In this document: positions 18,584 to 26,919 of the stretch, in pieces
Numbering within the stretch: position 1 is the first letter of the stretch
How the letters are laid out: each line of letters opens with the position of its first letter
Assembly: GCF_003219815.1 (NCBI RefSeq)
Contig: NZ_QJVD01000029.1
Span: forward strand, 1 to 46,153
Reading direction: 5' to 3'
Length of the DNA: 46,153 nucleotides
From: Arthrobacter livingstonensis
Lineage (GTDB): Bacteria > Actinomycetota > Actinomycetes > Actinomycetales > Micrococcaceae
Notes under the pieces: model-generated
What the model was told of the DNA's origin: nothing
The model's input: the letters and a program-made list of their open reading frames with translations, nothing else
Database searches by the model: none
Translations under genes and position numbers: made by a program

Positions 18584-19332
18584 CCCCCGGCAACAAGGCT
18601 GGTCCCGTGGAGTACGTCATGGCAGGTGCACAGGAGGTGCTCTCCCACGCAGCCCGCTTCGGGGGACCCGGGGAACTGTTGAGCCACGCCGAGCTGGCCG
18701 CCGCTGCACGCTTCAGGAACCCGGCGGACGGCCGGGGATACGCCGCAGGACACATCCTGTTCCGCGTCATGGCCGCACGGGCCCTGGGCGGCACCCCGCG
18801 GACTGCGCGCGGGCTGGCCATCCACCGGCACTGCCGCAACTGCGGCGGAGCGCACGGAAAACCCGGGATCGACGCCACCAACCTGAGCCTCTCCCGGGCC
18901 AGGGACACGGTGATGGTTGCCTCCGCCGCCCCAAACCGGCCCCTCGGGGCTGATGTGGAGGCCTTTCCCCGGCAGCTACATTCCAGTTTCGACAGTTTCG
19001 CGCTCTCCCCTGAGGAACGGGAGGCGCTGGCGCACACCGACGTCGAGTCCCGCATACGGCTGTGGGTGGCCAAGGAAGCAGCCCTCAAGGCGACAGGACA
19101 TGGCCTGGCTGTCGAGCCGTGCGCGCTGCACATTGGGCCACCAGCCCCCGACCATCACGGGACGAGGGCGGGCAGCTGGGCCGCCGCTGTCGAGTCCCCG
19201 GCCCTTCGGGAAACGCACGGACTGAATATCGCCTGGGTACCGGCGGGCGGCAATCATGCCGCAGCCCTTGCTACCTCGGCCCAACCCGACATCAAGGAAC
19301 TGGACGTCCAGGAAGTGTTCCAAGGCAGCTGA
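18580..19332 (+). CDS. 4'-phosphopantetheinyl transferase (Sfp type)
   Basis: A 250-residue Sfp-like transferase that moves phosphopantetheine from coenzyme A onto the carrier-domain serines of the synthetase. The two family motifs are visible: PLGADVEAF near residue 123 (Mg2+-binding Asp and Glu) and [17 protein letters not shown] near residue 163. The N-terminal half contains [18 protein letters not shown] and [14 protein letters not shown], the latter matching the usual C-x2-C-x-x-x-HGKP region. The GTG start overlaps the permease stop (GTGA), which fits coupling and argues against the longer upstream frame. Having its own transferase makes the locus independent of housekeeping enzymes. 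Confidence 0.92.
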   Translation: MTPGNKAGPVEYVMAGAQEVLSHAARFGGPGELLSHAELAAAARFRNPADGRGYAAGHILFRVMAARALGGTPRTARGLAIHRHCRNCGGAHGKPGIDATNLSLSRARDTVMVASAAPNRPLGADVEAFPRQLHSSFDSFALSPEEREALAHTDVESRIRLWVAKEAALKATGHGLAVEPCALHIGPPAPDHHGTRAGSWAAAVESPALRETHGLNIAWVPAGGNHAAALATSAQPDIKELDVQEVFQGS

Positions 19333-19452
19333 CGCGTTGGAGCAGCCAGGGCCGCAACAGCCGCGAACCCAGAGGCAGGAACCAGTACGTCACGATTCGC
19401 GTCAGCAGGCTCAACGAGAAGAACAACAGAAGGATGACAACGGCCTAAAACA

Positions 19453-19953
19453 GGACCGCCAGGTTCTTGACCAGGTGCCGAACAGTTCAGACACCCCCAC
19501 CCGGGCGGCCTTCAACGAAGACGGCACGGCGCTGATCGGCCTCGTGCTGGCCTTCCTGGGCATCCTCCTGCATCACCTGAACGGATCCCCCGTGCCCGAC
19601 GCCGTCGGATCCATTTTGGTCGGCATCCTGCTGGGCATCGTAGCGGTGGTTTTGATCGAGAAGAATCGCCAGTTCCTCGTTGGACAGGCAGTGGCCCCGA
19701 GCTGCGAAGGACCGTGGCCCTGCGGCTGACGGAATACACGGAGGTGGCACGGGTAACCTACCTGCACCTCGAGTTTGTCGGCCCGCGCAAGCTGTACCCC
19801 GTGGCTGCGGTTCACATGACGGGCGACCAGCCGGAATCCGATGTGACGAGCAACCTTTCGAACCATCGAACGGCGTCTCTCCCGACCGTGTTGGTCGTCC
19901 TGACCGAAACACCCACCGGCCTGCACAGGCCCATTGAACCGGGTTGGGGCTGA
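19453..19953 (+). pseudogene. Cation diffusion facilitator transporter, C-terminal remnant
   Basis: The frame from about 19453 reads like the last transmembrane helices of a CDF (zinc/cobalt-type) metal/proton antiporter: [20 protein letters not shown], then [18 protein letters not shown], then [15 protein letters not shown]. One missing base near 19699 (CCGAG where CCGGAG is expected) shifts the frame. Similarity resumes as [18 protein letters not shown] and YLHLEFVGPRKLYPVAAVHM, the cytoplasmic C-terminal domain. A second shift near 19855 (RTIERRLS in another frame) and a third follow. The first four helices and the metal-site HxxxD/DxxxD pairs of the N-terminal part are not present. Not functional. 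Confidence 0.8.
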
Positions 19954-20154
19954 TTGACGGGCCCGAATCGAACGGCAGCCGAGCCAGCGAACTTTGGAAC
20001 CTTCGGACGGTGTACACGGAATGGACCTGTGGCTAGGCTGAAATTGCAGAGACACCTGGGCCCAAGGCCGCTGCCGGATCCGCGGAACCCGGCGCAAAAC
20101 CACCGGTCCCAACGGCCGGTCTGCCCGGGCAGGACGCAAGTGGAAGGCACAATC

Positions 20155-22047
20155 ATGAGCAATCAACCGATTCAAACCCCTGGTCCTTTGGATGCCGCCG
20201 CAACCGAGCTGATCCAATCGCTGGCGACGCAGTTACGCGTTGACTCGATCCGCTGCAGCACCCAAGCCGGCTCCGGCCACCCGACATCTTCCTTGTCGGC
20301 TGCGGAATTGATGGCTGTCCTGCTCCAACGACACCTGCGTTACGACTGGGACCACCCGGCGGAGGCCACCAACGACCACCTGATCTTTTCGAAGGGCCAT
20401 GCCTCGCCGCTGCTCTATTCCATTTACCGCGCGGTCGGAGTGGTCGGGGAAGACGAACTGATCCATACCTACCGCCAATTCGGAAGCAGGCTCGAAGGCC
20501 ACCCCACGCCGTTGCTTCCTTGGGTGGATGTTGCCACAGGATCGTTGGGGCAGGGACTGCCGGACGCCGTCGGCGTGGGACTTGCCGGAAAATACCTGGA
20601 CAAACTGCCTTTCCACACGTGGGTCCTTTGCGGCGACAGCGAAATGGCCGAAGGCTCCATGTGGGAGGCCATGGACAAGGCAGCGTTCTACAAGCTGGGC
20701 AACCTCACGGCCATGGTCGATGTGAACCGCCTGGGACAGGACGGCCCCACCGAGCTCCAATGGGACCTTGACCGTTACGCACGCCGGGTCGAGGCGTTCG
20801 GGGCGCAGGCACTTGTCATCGACGGCCACGATGTTAAGGCGATCGACGACGCCCTGACCGAGGCACGCTCGAATCCCGCGCAGCCGACCGTGATTTTGGC
20901 AAAAACCATCAAAGGCAAAGGCGTGCCCGAGATTGAAAACAAGAACGGCTGGCACGGCAAGGCCCTGCCGCAGGACATGGCTGAGCGTGCAGTCGCTTCC
21001 TTGGGTGGACCCACCAATGTGCGGATCACCACCGCAATGCCCGCAACGGGAACGCCTGCCATCACCGCAAACGCCCACGCCGACGTCGTCATGCCGCGGT
21101 GGGAAAAAGGCGAGAAGGTGGCAACCCGGGCCGCTTTCGGGGCAACGGTTGCAGCCTTGGCGGCACGGCCGGAAATCGTGGTCCTGGACGGCGAAGTGGG
21201 CAACTCCACGCATGCCGCGGAGTTCAAGGACGTTGCCCCGGAACGATACTTTGAAATGTACATTGCCGAACAGCAACTCATCGCGGCGGCGGTCGGAATG
21301 TCAGTACGCGGTTATGTTGCCTTTGCGGCCAGTTTCGCGGCGTTCCTTATATCCAGACCCTTCGACTTCATCCGCATGGCTGGTGTCTCCGAGGTCGACC
21401 TGCGGCTTGTGGGGACCCATGCGGGCGTTGAAATTGGGCAAGACGGCCCGTCGCAAATGGCATTGGAGGACATCGCTGCGATGCGTGCCATACACACGTC
21501 GACGGTTCTCTACCCGGCCGACGCGCCAGCCACCGCACAGCTGGTGCTGGGCATGGCCGATACGAAGGGCATCACATATTTGCGGGCCACCCGCGGCGCC
21601 TACCCGGTGATCTACGCTCCGGAGGAAAAGTTTCCCGTGGGCGGCTGCAAAGTTCACCATTCCGGGCCCGAGGACGTCATCACCCTCATCGGTGCCGGCG
21701 TCACACTGCACGAATGCCTTGCTGCAGCCAGCAAGTTGTCCGACGGCGGCATCAACGCCCGGGTCATTGACCTTTACTCCATCAAGCCCGTTGACGGAGA
21801 AACCCTGCGACAGGCATGCCGGGCCACCGGGGGCAGGCTTGTAGTTGCCGAAGACCACTATCCGCAGGGAGGGATTGGCGCCGCCGTGCTTGAAGCACTG
21901 GCAGGTCCGGACACACCGGAGCTGCACATCAAGCTCCTCGCCGTCCGCGGCCTGCCCGGCTCGGGCACACCTTCCGAACTGCTGGATGCCGCCGGCATTT
22001 CCGCACGGCACATCACGGCCGCAGCCAGGGAGCTCGTCAAAGAGTAA
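20155..22047 (+). CDS. tkt: Transketolase
   Basis: A 630-residue thiamine-diphosphate enzyme. Transketolases shift two-carbon units between sugar phosphates in the pentose phosphate pathway. Domains in order: TPP-binding N-terminal domain with FSKGHASPLLYSIYR and the TPP motif GDSEMAEGSMWEAM (near residue 162) ending in DVNRLGQ; a central pyrimidine-binding domain with the catalytic-region sequence EMYIAEQQLIAAAVGMSV; and a C-terminal transketolase domain. GGAAGG precedes the ATG at 20155. The sequence lies closer to the group of transketolases with the order GHPTSS...LPWVDVATGSLGQGLP, so a variant substrate is possible. It looks intact while both neighbours are decaying. Possibly a second copy beside a housekeeping tkt elsewhere, which this window cannot show. 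Confidence 0.9.
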   Translation: MSNQPIQTPGPLDAAATELIQSLATQLRVDSIRCSTQAGSGHPTSSLSAAELMAVLLQRHLRYDWDHPAEATNDHLIFSKGHASPLLYSIYRAVGVVGEDELIHTYRQFGSRLEGHPTPLLPWVDVATGSLGQGLPDAVGVGLAGKYLDKLPFHTWVLCGDSEMAEGSMWEAMDKAAFYKLGNLTAMVDVNRLGQDGPTELQWDLDRYARRVEAFGAQALVIDGHDVKAIDDALTEARSNPAQPTVILAKTIKGKGVPEIENKNGWHGKALPQDMAERAVASLGGPTNVRITTAMPATGTPAITANAHADVVMPRWEKGEKVATRAAFGATVAALAARPEIVVLDGEVGNSTHAAEFKDVAPERYFEMYIAEQQLIAAAVGMSVRGYVAFAASFAAFLISRPFDFIRMAGVSEVDLRLVGTHAGVEIGQDGPSQMALEDIAAMRAIHTSTVLYPADAPATAQLVLGMADTKGITYLRATRGAYPVIYAPEEKFPVGGCKVHHSGPEDVITLIGAGVTLHECLAAASKLSDGGINARVIDLYSIKPVDGETLRQACRATGGRLVVAEDHYPQGGIGAAVLEALAGPDTPELHIKLLAVRGLPGSGTPSELLDAAGISARHITAAARELVKE

Positions 22048-22064
22048 CCGGCCGGCTTGGCCGG
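22048..22064 (+). terminator. Hairpin after transketolase
   Basis: CCGGCC-GGCTT-GGCCGG forms a 6-bp all-GC stem one base after the transketolase stop. There is no T tract, so intrinsic termination is uncertain. The site also lies at the convergent end of the Rieske pseudogene. Confidence 0.35.
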
Positions 22065-22065
22065 C

Positions 22066-22924
22066 GTGTGGCAAACGAACCCCAATAACGCCGTCTACGA
22101 TTCGTGTCTCAAACGCAGCCTGCGGGGTCGTGGCCGGACCCTGGACCACTTCTTGGTGCCATTGAGAACCTGCTGTAGTGCCATGGGCATTCCACACACG
22201 GATTGGAACTGGAATGATAGACCTTGCCTTCGCTCATCGGGCCGGCCAGGTGGGAGCACTTGTTGGAAAGTACATTGATGGACCCATCCGCGGCACGCCA
22301 CACCAAGAACGGGACATCCCCCAGGGAACGCTTTTCGATTTTTTTCACCGGAATACCGCCCAGCTCACAGAGCCTTTGCCAGCCTGGGGCAACGAGGTGC
22401 GGGACCTCTTCAGCATGATTTGTTCCCGACGCCAGCCGGCAGGCAAGGTGGCCGCACAGAGTTCCGCCGACGGCGATGGTGTCCAGCGCCGCCGCTGACG
22501 CGACAACTCCCGGCCCGCGGTGCCCCTTGCTCCGCAGCGCCCAGGAGACCCCGAAAAGGAGGGTGCCGGCTGCATTTGCCGCGGCGTGGGCCACCCCGAC
22601 GCGCTGCTGCTGGGGATGAAGTTCCGCCCAGGCGGTCCATCCCGAAACAACAGCCGGAAGGGCGCTGGCGATCAGGACCTCCGATGCCGTTTGGGTGCCG
22701 GGCACAGGGTCAAGAATGACGGCCGATGTCCAGGCGCCAATGGACAATTGAACAGCGAGGGGGTGCAGGGGATGCCCCGGGGGCACGCCGTGGAGCAGGT
22801 CCTTTGCGGCGCGGGCATGAATCATGCGGTTGACCGCCTTTTTGAGGCAGGCAATGACGGTGTCCAAACTGTCTGCATTCTCCAATCCGTTCAACGCCCT
22901 GAACGGCAAAGACGTGTGCATCAT
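22066..22924 (-). pseudogene. DUF2231-Rieske [2Fe-2S] protein, frameshifted
   Basis: Minus-strand gene with an N-terminal DUF2231-like membrane region (HGVPPGHPLHPLAVQLSIGA followed by several hydrophobic segments) and a C-terminal Rieske domain with both cluster motifs: NKCSHLAGP and CVECPWHYSRF. Immediately after RFSM the frame breaks (about 22150-22163) and runs to a stop at 22109. The expected tail, VVQGPATTPQAAFETRIVDG and GVRLP, is found in another frame and has no stop of its own near the expected end. The cluster-binding residues survive, but the last ~30 residues that close the Rieske fold are lost. Start taken at ATG 22924 (a second ATG follows). A sequencing indel could explain the shift, but the missing natural stop suggests genuine decay. 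Confidence 0.7.
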
Positions 22925-23483
22925 GGCCCCTTGCCCTACTTCACATTGCCTTCGCGGCACTTCCATGAACGGTGATGCCCTACTCGCTGTCAGGATGGTG
23001 TTGAAGCCCCAGCGTGGCCCTTATGGTTGCACGTCGCAAGCGCCTGGATGGCGGCGGTCACGACAGGGGCAGGGCAAAGACCAAGACCCCCGCCCCGGCA
23101 AGGGATTTTTGAGGTTTGTGGCCTCCCTGCCCATTGGGCCGCCCACAAACAAGGGACCCGTCGCAGAAATGCGGGCGGGCCCGGGGGTTTGCGGCACCCG
23201 GGGCGCACAAGGAACACCATTGATGATGGGTTCCGCATCGATCCCGGCGTGGCTACAGTAAGGGCAGGAATCCACTGTCCGGAAGCCGCATTGCGTCAAA
23301 GCAGTTTCAGCTCCCGCCGGATCCTCACATCGATACCAGAGCAGCAGACAGCTTTTCCAAGGCCACGGCCAGAGCTTTTTATCAACGAACCTGCGGGTAA
23401 TGATCTTTGGTCTGCCCGGCTCCGCCAAGCCACACACCGGGCTGATCGCCTGGATCCATGGAAAACTGGGCCTTGATCAGCAG
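22925..23483. other. Intergenic, no intact gene recognised
   Basis: Several frames stay open by GC bias but none resembles a known protein with confidence. A minus-strand frame contains CGFRTVDSCPYCSHAG (about 23250-23310), which could be a zinc-ribbon-like remnant, but its surroundings look random. Given the truncated genes on both sides, this is probably degraded coding sequence. Confidence 0.35.
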
Positions 23484-23807
23484 CTGGAATCAGCGCTGGT
23501 GTATTGTTCACGCTTAGGTCCACCGCATGTTCCTTGGCTGGAGCCAGACGTGAACGACCGTATGCAAGAGCTCAAAGCCGAGGGCATTGACGGTGTCATT
23601 GTTGTCCCGCCAGGTTTCGTCTCAGATCACATGGAGGTCAAGTACGATCTCGACACAGAGGCAGCACAGACCGCCGCCCGGTTGGACATGGCCTACCTGC
23701 GCGCTGACTCCGTCGGTACAGATCCTTCCTTTGTGGCCGGTCTTGTTGACGCCGCATTGGAACGCTCTGCCCAGTACCGGGCGAGAGCGTTGAATCGCCA
23801 GCGGTGA
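23484..23807 (+). pseudogene. Ferrochelatase C-terminal fragment
   Basis: About 107 codons match the C-terminal third of coproporphyrin/protoporphyrin ferrochelatase: LVYCSRLGPPHVPWLEPDVN, then VIVVPPGFVSDHMEVKYDLD (containing the conserved metal-site Glu), then DPSFVAGLVDAALERS. The N-terminal two-thirds with the active-site His is missing. The open frame from 23400 to 23484 does not look like ferrochelatase. Heme synthesis must depend on a copy elsewhere. This is a truncated remnant of a duplicate, or the end left by a deletion or rearrangement. Confidence 0.8.
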
Positions 23808-24017
23808 CTGAAGGAGGGCCGTTGGCCCTGGCACTGGAGCATGCCCAATCCCGTGTTGCCTGGGTAGGCAAGAGAAACCCGAGTCCCCATCCTGGGCTGT
23901 TGGCGCTGACTCGTAGGCAACGTCCGGCATCCCCCACGGGACACAAGGGGATTGGGCCGCTGAATGATGAAAGCGTCGTTCGGCGGCCCTGCCGCGAACC
24001 TGCCGTGACGTTTCGTT

Positions 24018-25493
24018 TTATCGGCCTTGGTGCTTGCCCTCGATGTCCTCGGCCGCTTTGGTGATGCGTTTGGACATGGAAGAGAAGATCCGGCCGTGAA
24101 ACGGTAGGATGGCCAGCCAGTACAGGCGCCCGGCGATGCCATGGGGAAAAAAGACGGCGCGCTGCGTGTAGCGGCTTCCCGATTCAGTGGGTGCAACGGA
24201 GAGTTCGAGCCACGCCCGGCCTGGGGCACGCATCTCTGCTCGCAGTCGCAGAAGTTGGCCGGGCACTATTTCCTCAACCCTCCACCAGTCGACCGCGTCC
24301 CCGAGGGCCAGGCTTTCGCGGCTGCGCCGCCCACGGCGCAGCCCCACCCCGCCCACCAGCTTGTCCATGATGCCCCGCAGTGCCCAGGCGCCTGGCAGTG
24401 AGTAGTATCCGGTCTCCCCGCCGATTCCTTGAATGACCTTAAAAACGCTGTCCGGGCGGGCTTGGGTGTCGCGTTCACGCACATCGGTGAAGACAGTGTG
24501 TCCAGCCCATTGCGGGTCCGTGGGCAGTGGGTCTGCCGGTGATTCCAAGGCGTGTGCTGTCACCCAAGTGGTTTCCACCGTGTCGTCGCGCATCTTGGCC
24601 AATGCCAGTTCCACTGCCCGCAGGTACCCGGTCAGGCCATTTGCGGGGCGGGCTATCACGGCGTCTATGTCATGGTTGCGCATCACGCAATCGTGTTGGA
24701 GGGATTCGACCAGGGGGACCGCCAAAGAACGCGGAATGGGCGTGACCAGGTTGACCCATTGGGCGGCCAGCCAAGGGGTCAGCACGGGCAGGGGCAGGAT
24801 CTTTGGCCGACGAATTCCTGCAGCATCGGCGTAGCGCCGCATCAGCTCCGCATAGCTGTGAGCCTCGGGGCCGCCAATATCGAAACGGCCCGAGACCTCT
24901 GGTGGCAGCGAGGCAGCTGCACTGAGATAGTGCAGGGCATCGCGCACGGCGATGGGCTGCACCCGGTTCAAGACCCAGCGGGGGGCCGGCATCACTGGCA
25001 GGACATCCGTGAGGTGGCGGACCATTTCGAAGCTGGCAGAGCCGGAGCCGATGATCAGTCCAGCTTGCAAGGTAAGGGTGGGGATGGCGCTGGACTCGAG
25101 AATCTCACCAACCTTGACCCTGGAAGTGAGGTGCGTGCTCAGCTCTCCATCAGGATGCAGCCCCGATAAATAAATCAGGCGCTGCAGCCCCTCGGTCTGC
25201 GCAGCAGCCGCCAGCACCTGCGCACACCGTTCCTCGACCGGCCCGAAGTCTTTGGTGCTCCCCATGGAATGCGCCAAATAGTAAAGGACTTCTGCACCTG
25301 AGCACAGTTCCTGGACCGCCTGTGGATCAGCCAGATCGCCGGCGACAATATGGACGTTCTTGCTCCAAGGCACATCGCGCAAGGCATTTTTTCGGCGGGT
25401 CAGTACCCGCACATCGTGGCCTTGTTCCAGTAGGACGGGGACAAGCCGTCCTCCGATATAACCGGTTGCGCCGGTGACGGCAATGACACTCAT
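24018..25493 (-). CDS. NAD(P)-binding protein with DUF2867 domain
   Basis: A 491-residue protein. The N-terminal ~310 residues form an atypical short-chain dehydrogenase/NmrA-like Rossmann domain with GATGYIGGRL at residues 7-16 and LAHSMGSTKDF in the active-site region. The C-terminal ~160 residues (from about 330) match DUF2867: TGYYSLPGAWALRGIMDKLVGG, then LRAEMRAPGRAWLELSV and YWLAILPFHGRIFSSM. The substrate is unknown. Its ATG overlaps the stop of the TspO-like gene (ATGA), so the two are one operon, transcribed away from the carotenoid genes. Relatives are often found near carotenoid or light-response genes in actinobacteria, which fits this place. Confidence 0.85.
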   Translation of the reverse strand: MSVIAVTGATGYIGGRLVPVLLEQGHDVRVLTRRKNALRDVPWSKNVHIVAGDLADPQAVQELCSGAEVLYYLAHSMGSTKDFGPVEERCAQVLAAAAQTEGLQRLIYLSGLHPDGELSTHLTSRVKVGEILESSAIPTLTLQAGLIIGSGSASFEMVRHLTDVLPVMPAPRWVLNRVQPIAVRDALHYLSAAASLPPEVSGRFDIGGPEAHSYAELMRRYADAAGIRRPKILPLPVLTPWLAAQWVNLVTPIPRSLAVPLVESLQHDCVMRNHDIDAVIARPANGLTGYLRAVELALAKMRDDTVETTWVTAHALESPADPLPTDPQWAGHTVFTDVRERDTQARPDSVFKVIQGIGGETGYYSLPGAWALRGIMDKLVGGVGLRRGRRSRESLALGDAVDWWRVEEIVPGQLLRLRAEMRAPGRAWLELSVAPTESGSRYTQRAVFFPHGIAGRLYWLAILPFHGRIFSSMSKRITKAAEDIEGKHQGR

Positions 25494-26302
25494 GCGGCAT
25501 TCTCCAATGTCCGGTTGAACTTCATCCGGCGTTTGGTGGCTGCCATGAGCGCGTACATAATTACCAAGGCGGCGGCACAAAGGGCCGTGCTGGACACTGG
25601 AACCGATTCAAGCCCGCCATCGCTGCGGCCAACACCAATCCACGCAATGCCCCACGCCATGGCCAGCGCGGCAGCTATGCGCCCACCGGAGAAGTGCACT
25701 GTGCCGGCGGCAATAAGCGCTGCAACAACGACCAGTGCCACTGCGAGCGGGGTGGCCCACGCTGCGCCGTCTCCGACACCAAGCGAGGACAGCCATGCTG
25801 CAATGTTTGCCACCGTAGCAACACTGACCCAGCCCAGATAGGGGCCAAAGGCAAGTGCGGTGATCCAGCGCTCCGGCGCAGATTCCGCAGCGGGCATCAT
25901 GAGCAGGAAGATCCTGACCAGCAACCCCAGCAGAAGTACAATGACCAACACACTGAGCCCAAGCCATCCGAGTTGAACTGCGCCAATCCACAGCGCGTTC
26001 ATGACAGCCGAGGCCGCCGCCCAAGGGCGCATCTTTCGCTGGGACTGGCTTTCACCGGCTTTGGCAGTCAACTGCCATGCCGCGTAAACCAGCAAGGCGG
26101 TGTAGATGAAGCTCCAGATGGAAAAGGCTCCGGTTCCCGGTGCCAGCAATGTTGAGTCAGCACCCAGACGCCCGCCTGCGGCGTCGGCAATGGGGGTTCC
26201 ACCCAGCGCTCCGCTGCCGTAGAAGGCTCCCAGCGTGGCAAGCAAGACCGCGAGAGCACAGAGGATCCGGGCGGTCAATGACGCTGAGTATGTTGTTCGC
26301 AT
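25490..26302 (-). CDS. TspO/MBR-like tryptophan-rich membrane protein
   Basis: A 270-residue, highly hydrophobic protein with about eight predicted membrane segments. The stretch GTGAFSIWSFIYTALLVYAA is like the first conserved block of TspO/MBR proteins, and PERWITALAFGPYLGWVSVA matches the later one. TspO proteins bind porphyrins and are linked to oxygen/light control of pigment genes in Rhodobacter. It is longer than the usual ~160-residue TspO because of an extra C-terminal membrane region, as in a known actinobacterial variant. Start taken at ATG 26302; the open frame continues 19 codons upstream without similarity. It is divergent from the crt operon, with a 119-nt shared control region. 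Confidence 0.75.
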   Translation of the reverse strand: MRTTYSASLTARILCALAVLLATLGAFYGSGALGGTPIADAAGGRLGADSTLLAPGTGAFSIWSFIYTALLVYAAWQLTAKAGESQSQRKMRPWAAASAVMNALWIGAVQLGWLGLSVLVIVLLLGLLVRIFLLMMPAAESAPERWITALAFGPYLGWVSVATVANIAAWLSSLGVGDGAAWATPLAVALVVVAALIAAGTVHFSGGRIAAALAMAWGIAWIGVGRSDGGLESVPVSSTALCAAALVIMYALMAATKRRMKFNRTLENAA

Positions 26303-26383
26303 CACTAATTCCCTTGACTGTTGAAGACTTTCCAATACAGAACCTGCGTTATTCGACAAGTGTGAGTCACATAACCCATAATG

Positions 26384-26393
26384 TATCTAGATA
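26384..26393. promoter_or_regulatory. Perfect palindrome in the divergent crt control region
   Basis: TATCTAGATA, a perfect 10-bp palindrome, lies 28 nt before the MarR start in the 119-nt gap between divergent transcripts. A -10-like CATAAT sits just upstream (26378-26383). It is a fair candidate operator for the MarR protein encoded next to it, controlling both directions. Only the symmetry and position support this. Confidence 0.4.
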
Positions 26394-26421
26394 AGCGAGC
26401 AATCAACCCCTCGAGGTAAAA

Positions 26422-26919
26422 ATGACAGGACGTACTTTCGATCAAACCTGTGGCGGGCGTTCCGCAGCCCGGTTGTCGCAGGAGGTCCTGCCCTTCAACG
26501 ACTCACTCACGCATTCAATCTGCCCTGAACTGCAGATTAACGAAACCGATTTCAATGCACTGCAGCATCTGGCCTTTGGAAAGGCGCTAGCCCCGAGTGA
26601 CTTGGCGGCAAAGTTGGGCATCACCTCTGCTGCGTCCACGGCACTTATTGACAGGTTGAGCGCACGTGGGCAGGTAGTGCGCAAGCCGAACCCCACGGAC
26701 CGGTGCAGCGTGCTGATTCATGCCGGCCCGGAGACTGTGGAGCTGGTGGTAGCGGCGGTGCGTCCACTCTTTATGGATTCAAATGAACGACTGAACAACA
26801 CGGCACCGGAGGAACAACAAGCGGTTATGGCATTTCGGGAAGATGTACTCCAATCGATCCACGCCGGGATCGACTCCCTCCCTCCGAACACTCCAGCGAA
26901 ACGGGGAGCACGATCATGA
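26422..26919 (+). CDS. MarR family regulator heading the crt operon
   Basis: A 165-residue winged-helix regulator. The recognition region SDLAAKLGITSAASTALIDR followed by the wing LSARGQVVRKPNPTDRCSVL is typical of MarR proteins, with the conserved D-R of the wing present. GAGGT precedes the ATG. It overlaps crtE by ATGA, so it is the first gene of the carotenoid operon and probably autoregulates it. In Corynebacterium a MarR protein (CrtR) represses the crt operon and responds to geranylgeranyl diphosphate; there it is divergent, here it is co-directional, so direct equivalence is uncertain. Confidence 0.85.
   Translation: MTGRTFDQTCGGRSAARLSQEVLPFNDSLTHSICPELQINETDFNALQHLAFGKALAPSDLAAKLGITSAASTALIDRLSARGQVVRKPNPTDRCSVLIHAGPETVELVVAAVRPLFMDSNERLNNTAPEEQQAVMAFREDVLQSIHAGIDSLPPNTPAKRGARS

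Noticed and set aside
19335-19448. Hydrophobic minus-strand frame ([20 protein letters not shown])
   Set aside because: It looks like a membrane helix, but a stop precedes it immediately and it is antisense to sequence leading into the CDF remnant; probably chance or too degraded to name.
23021-23437. Minus-strand frame with CPYC, possible zinc ribbon
   Set aside because: Only one cysteine pair in a plausible context; the rest is compositionally random.
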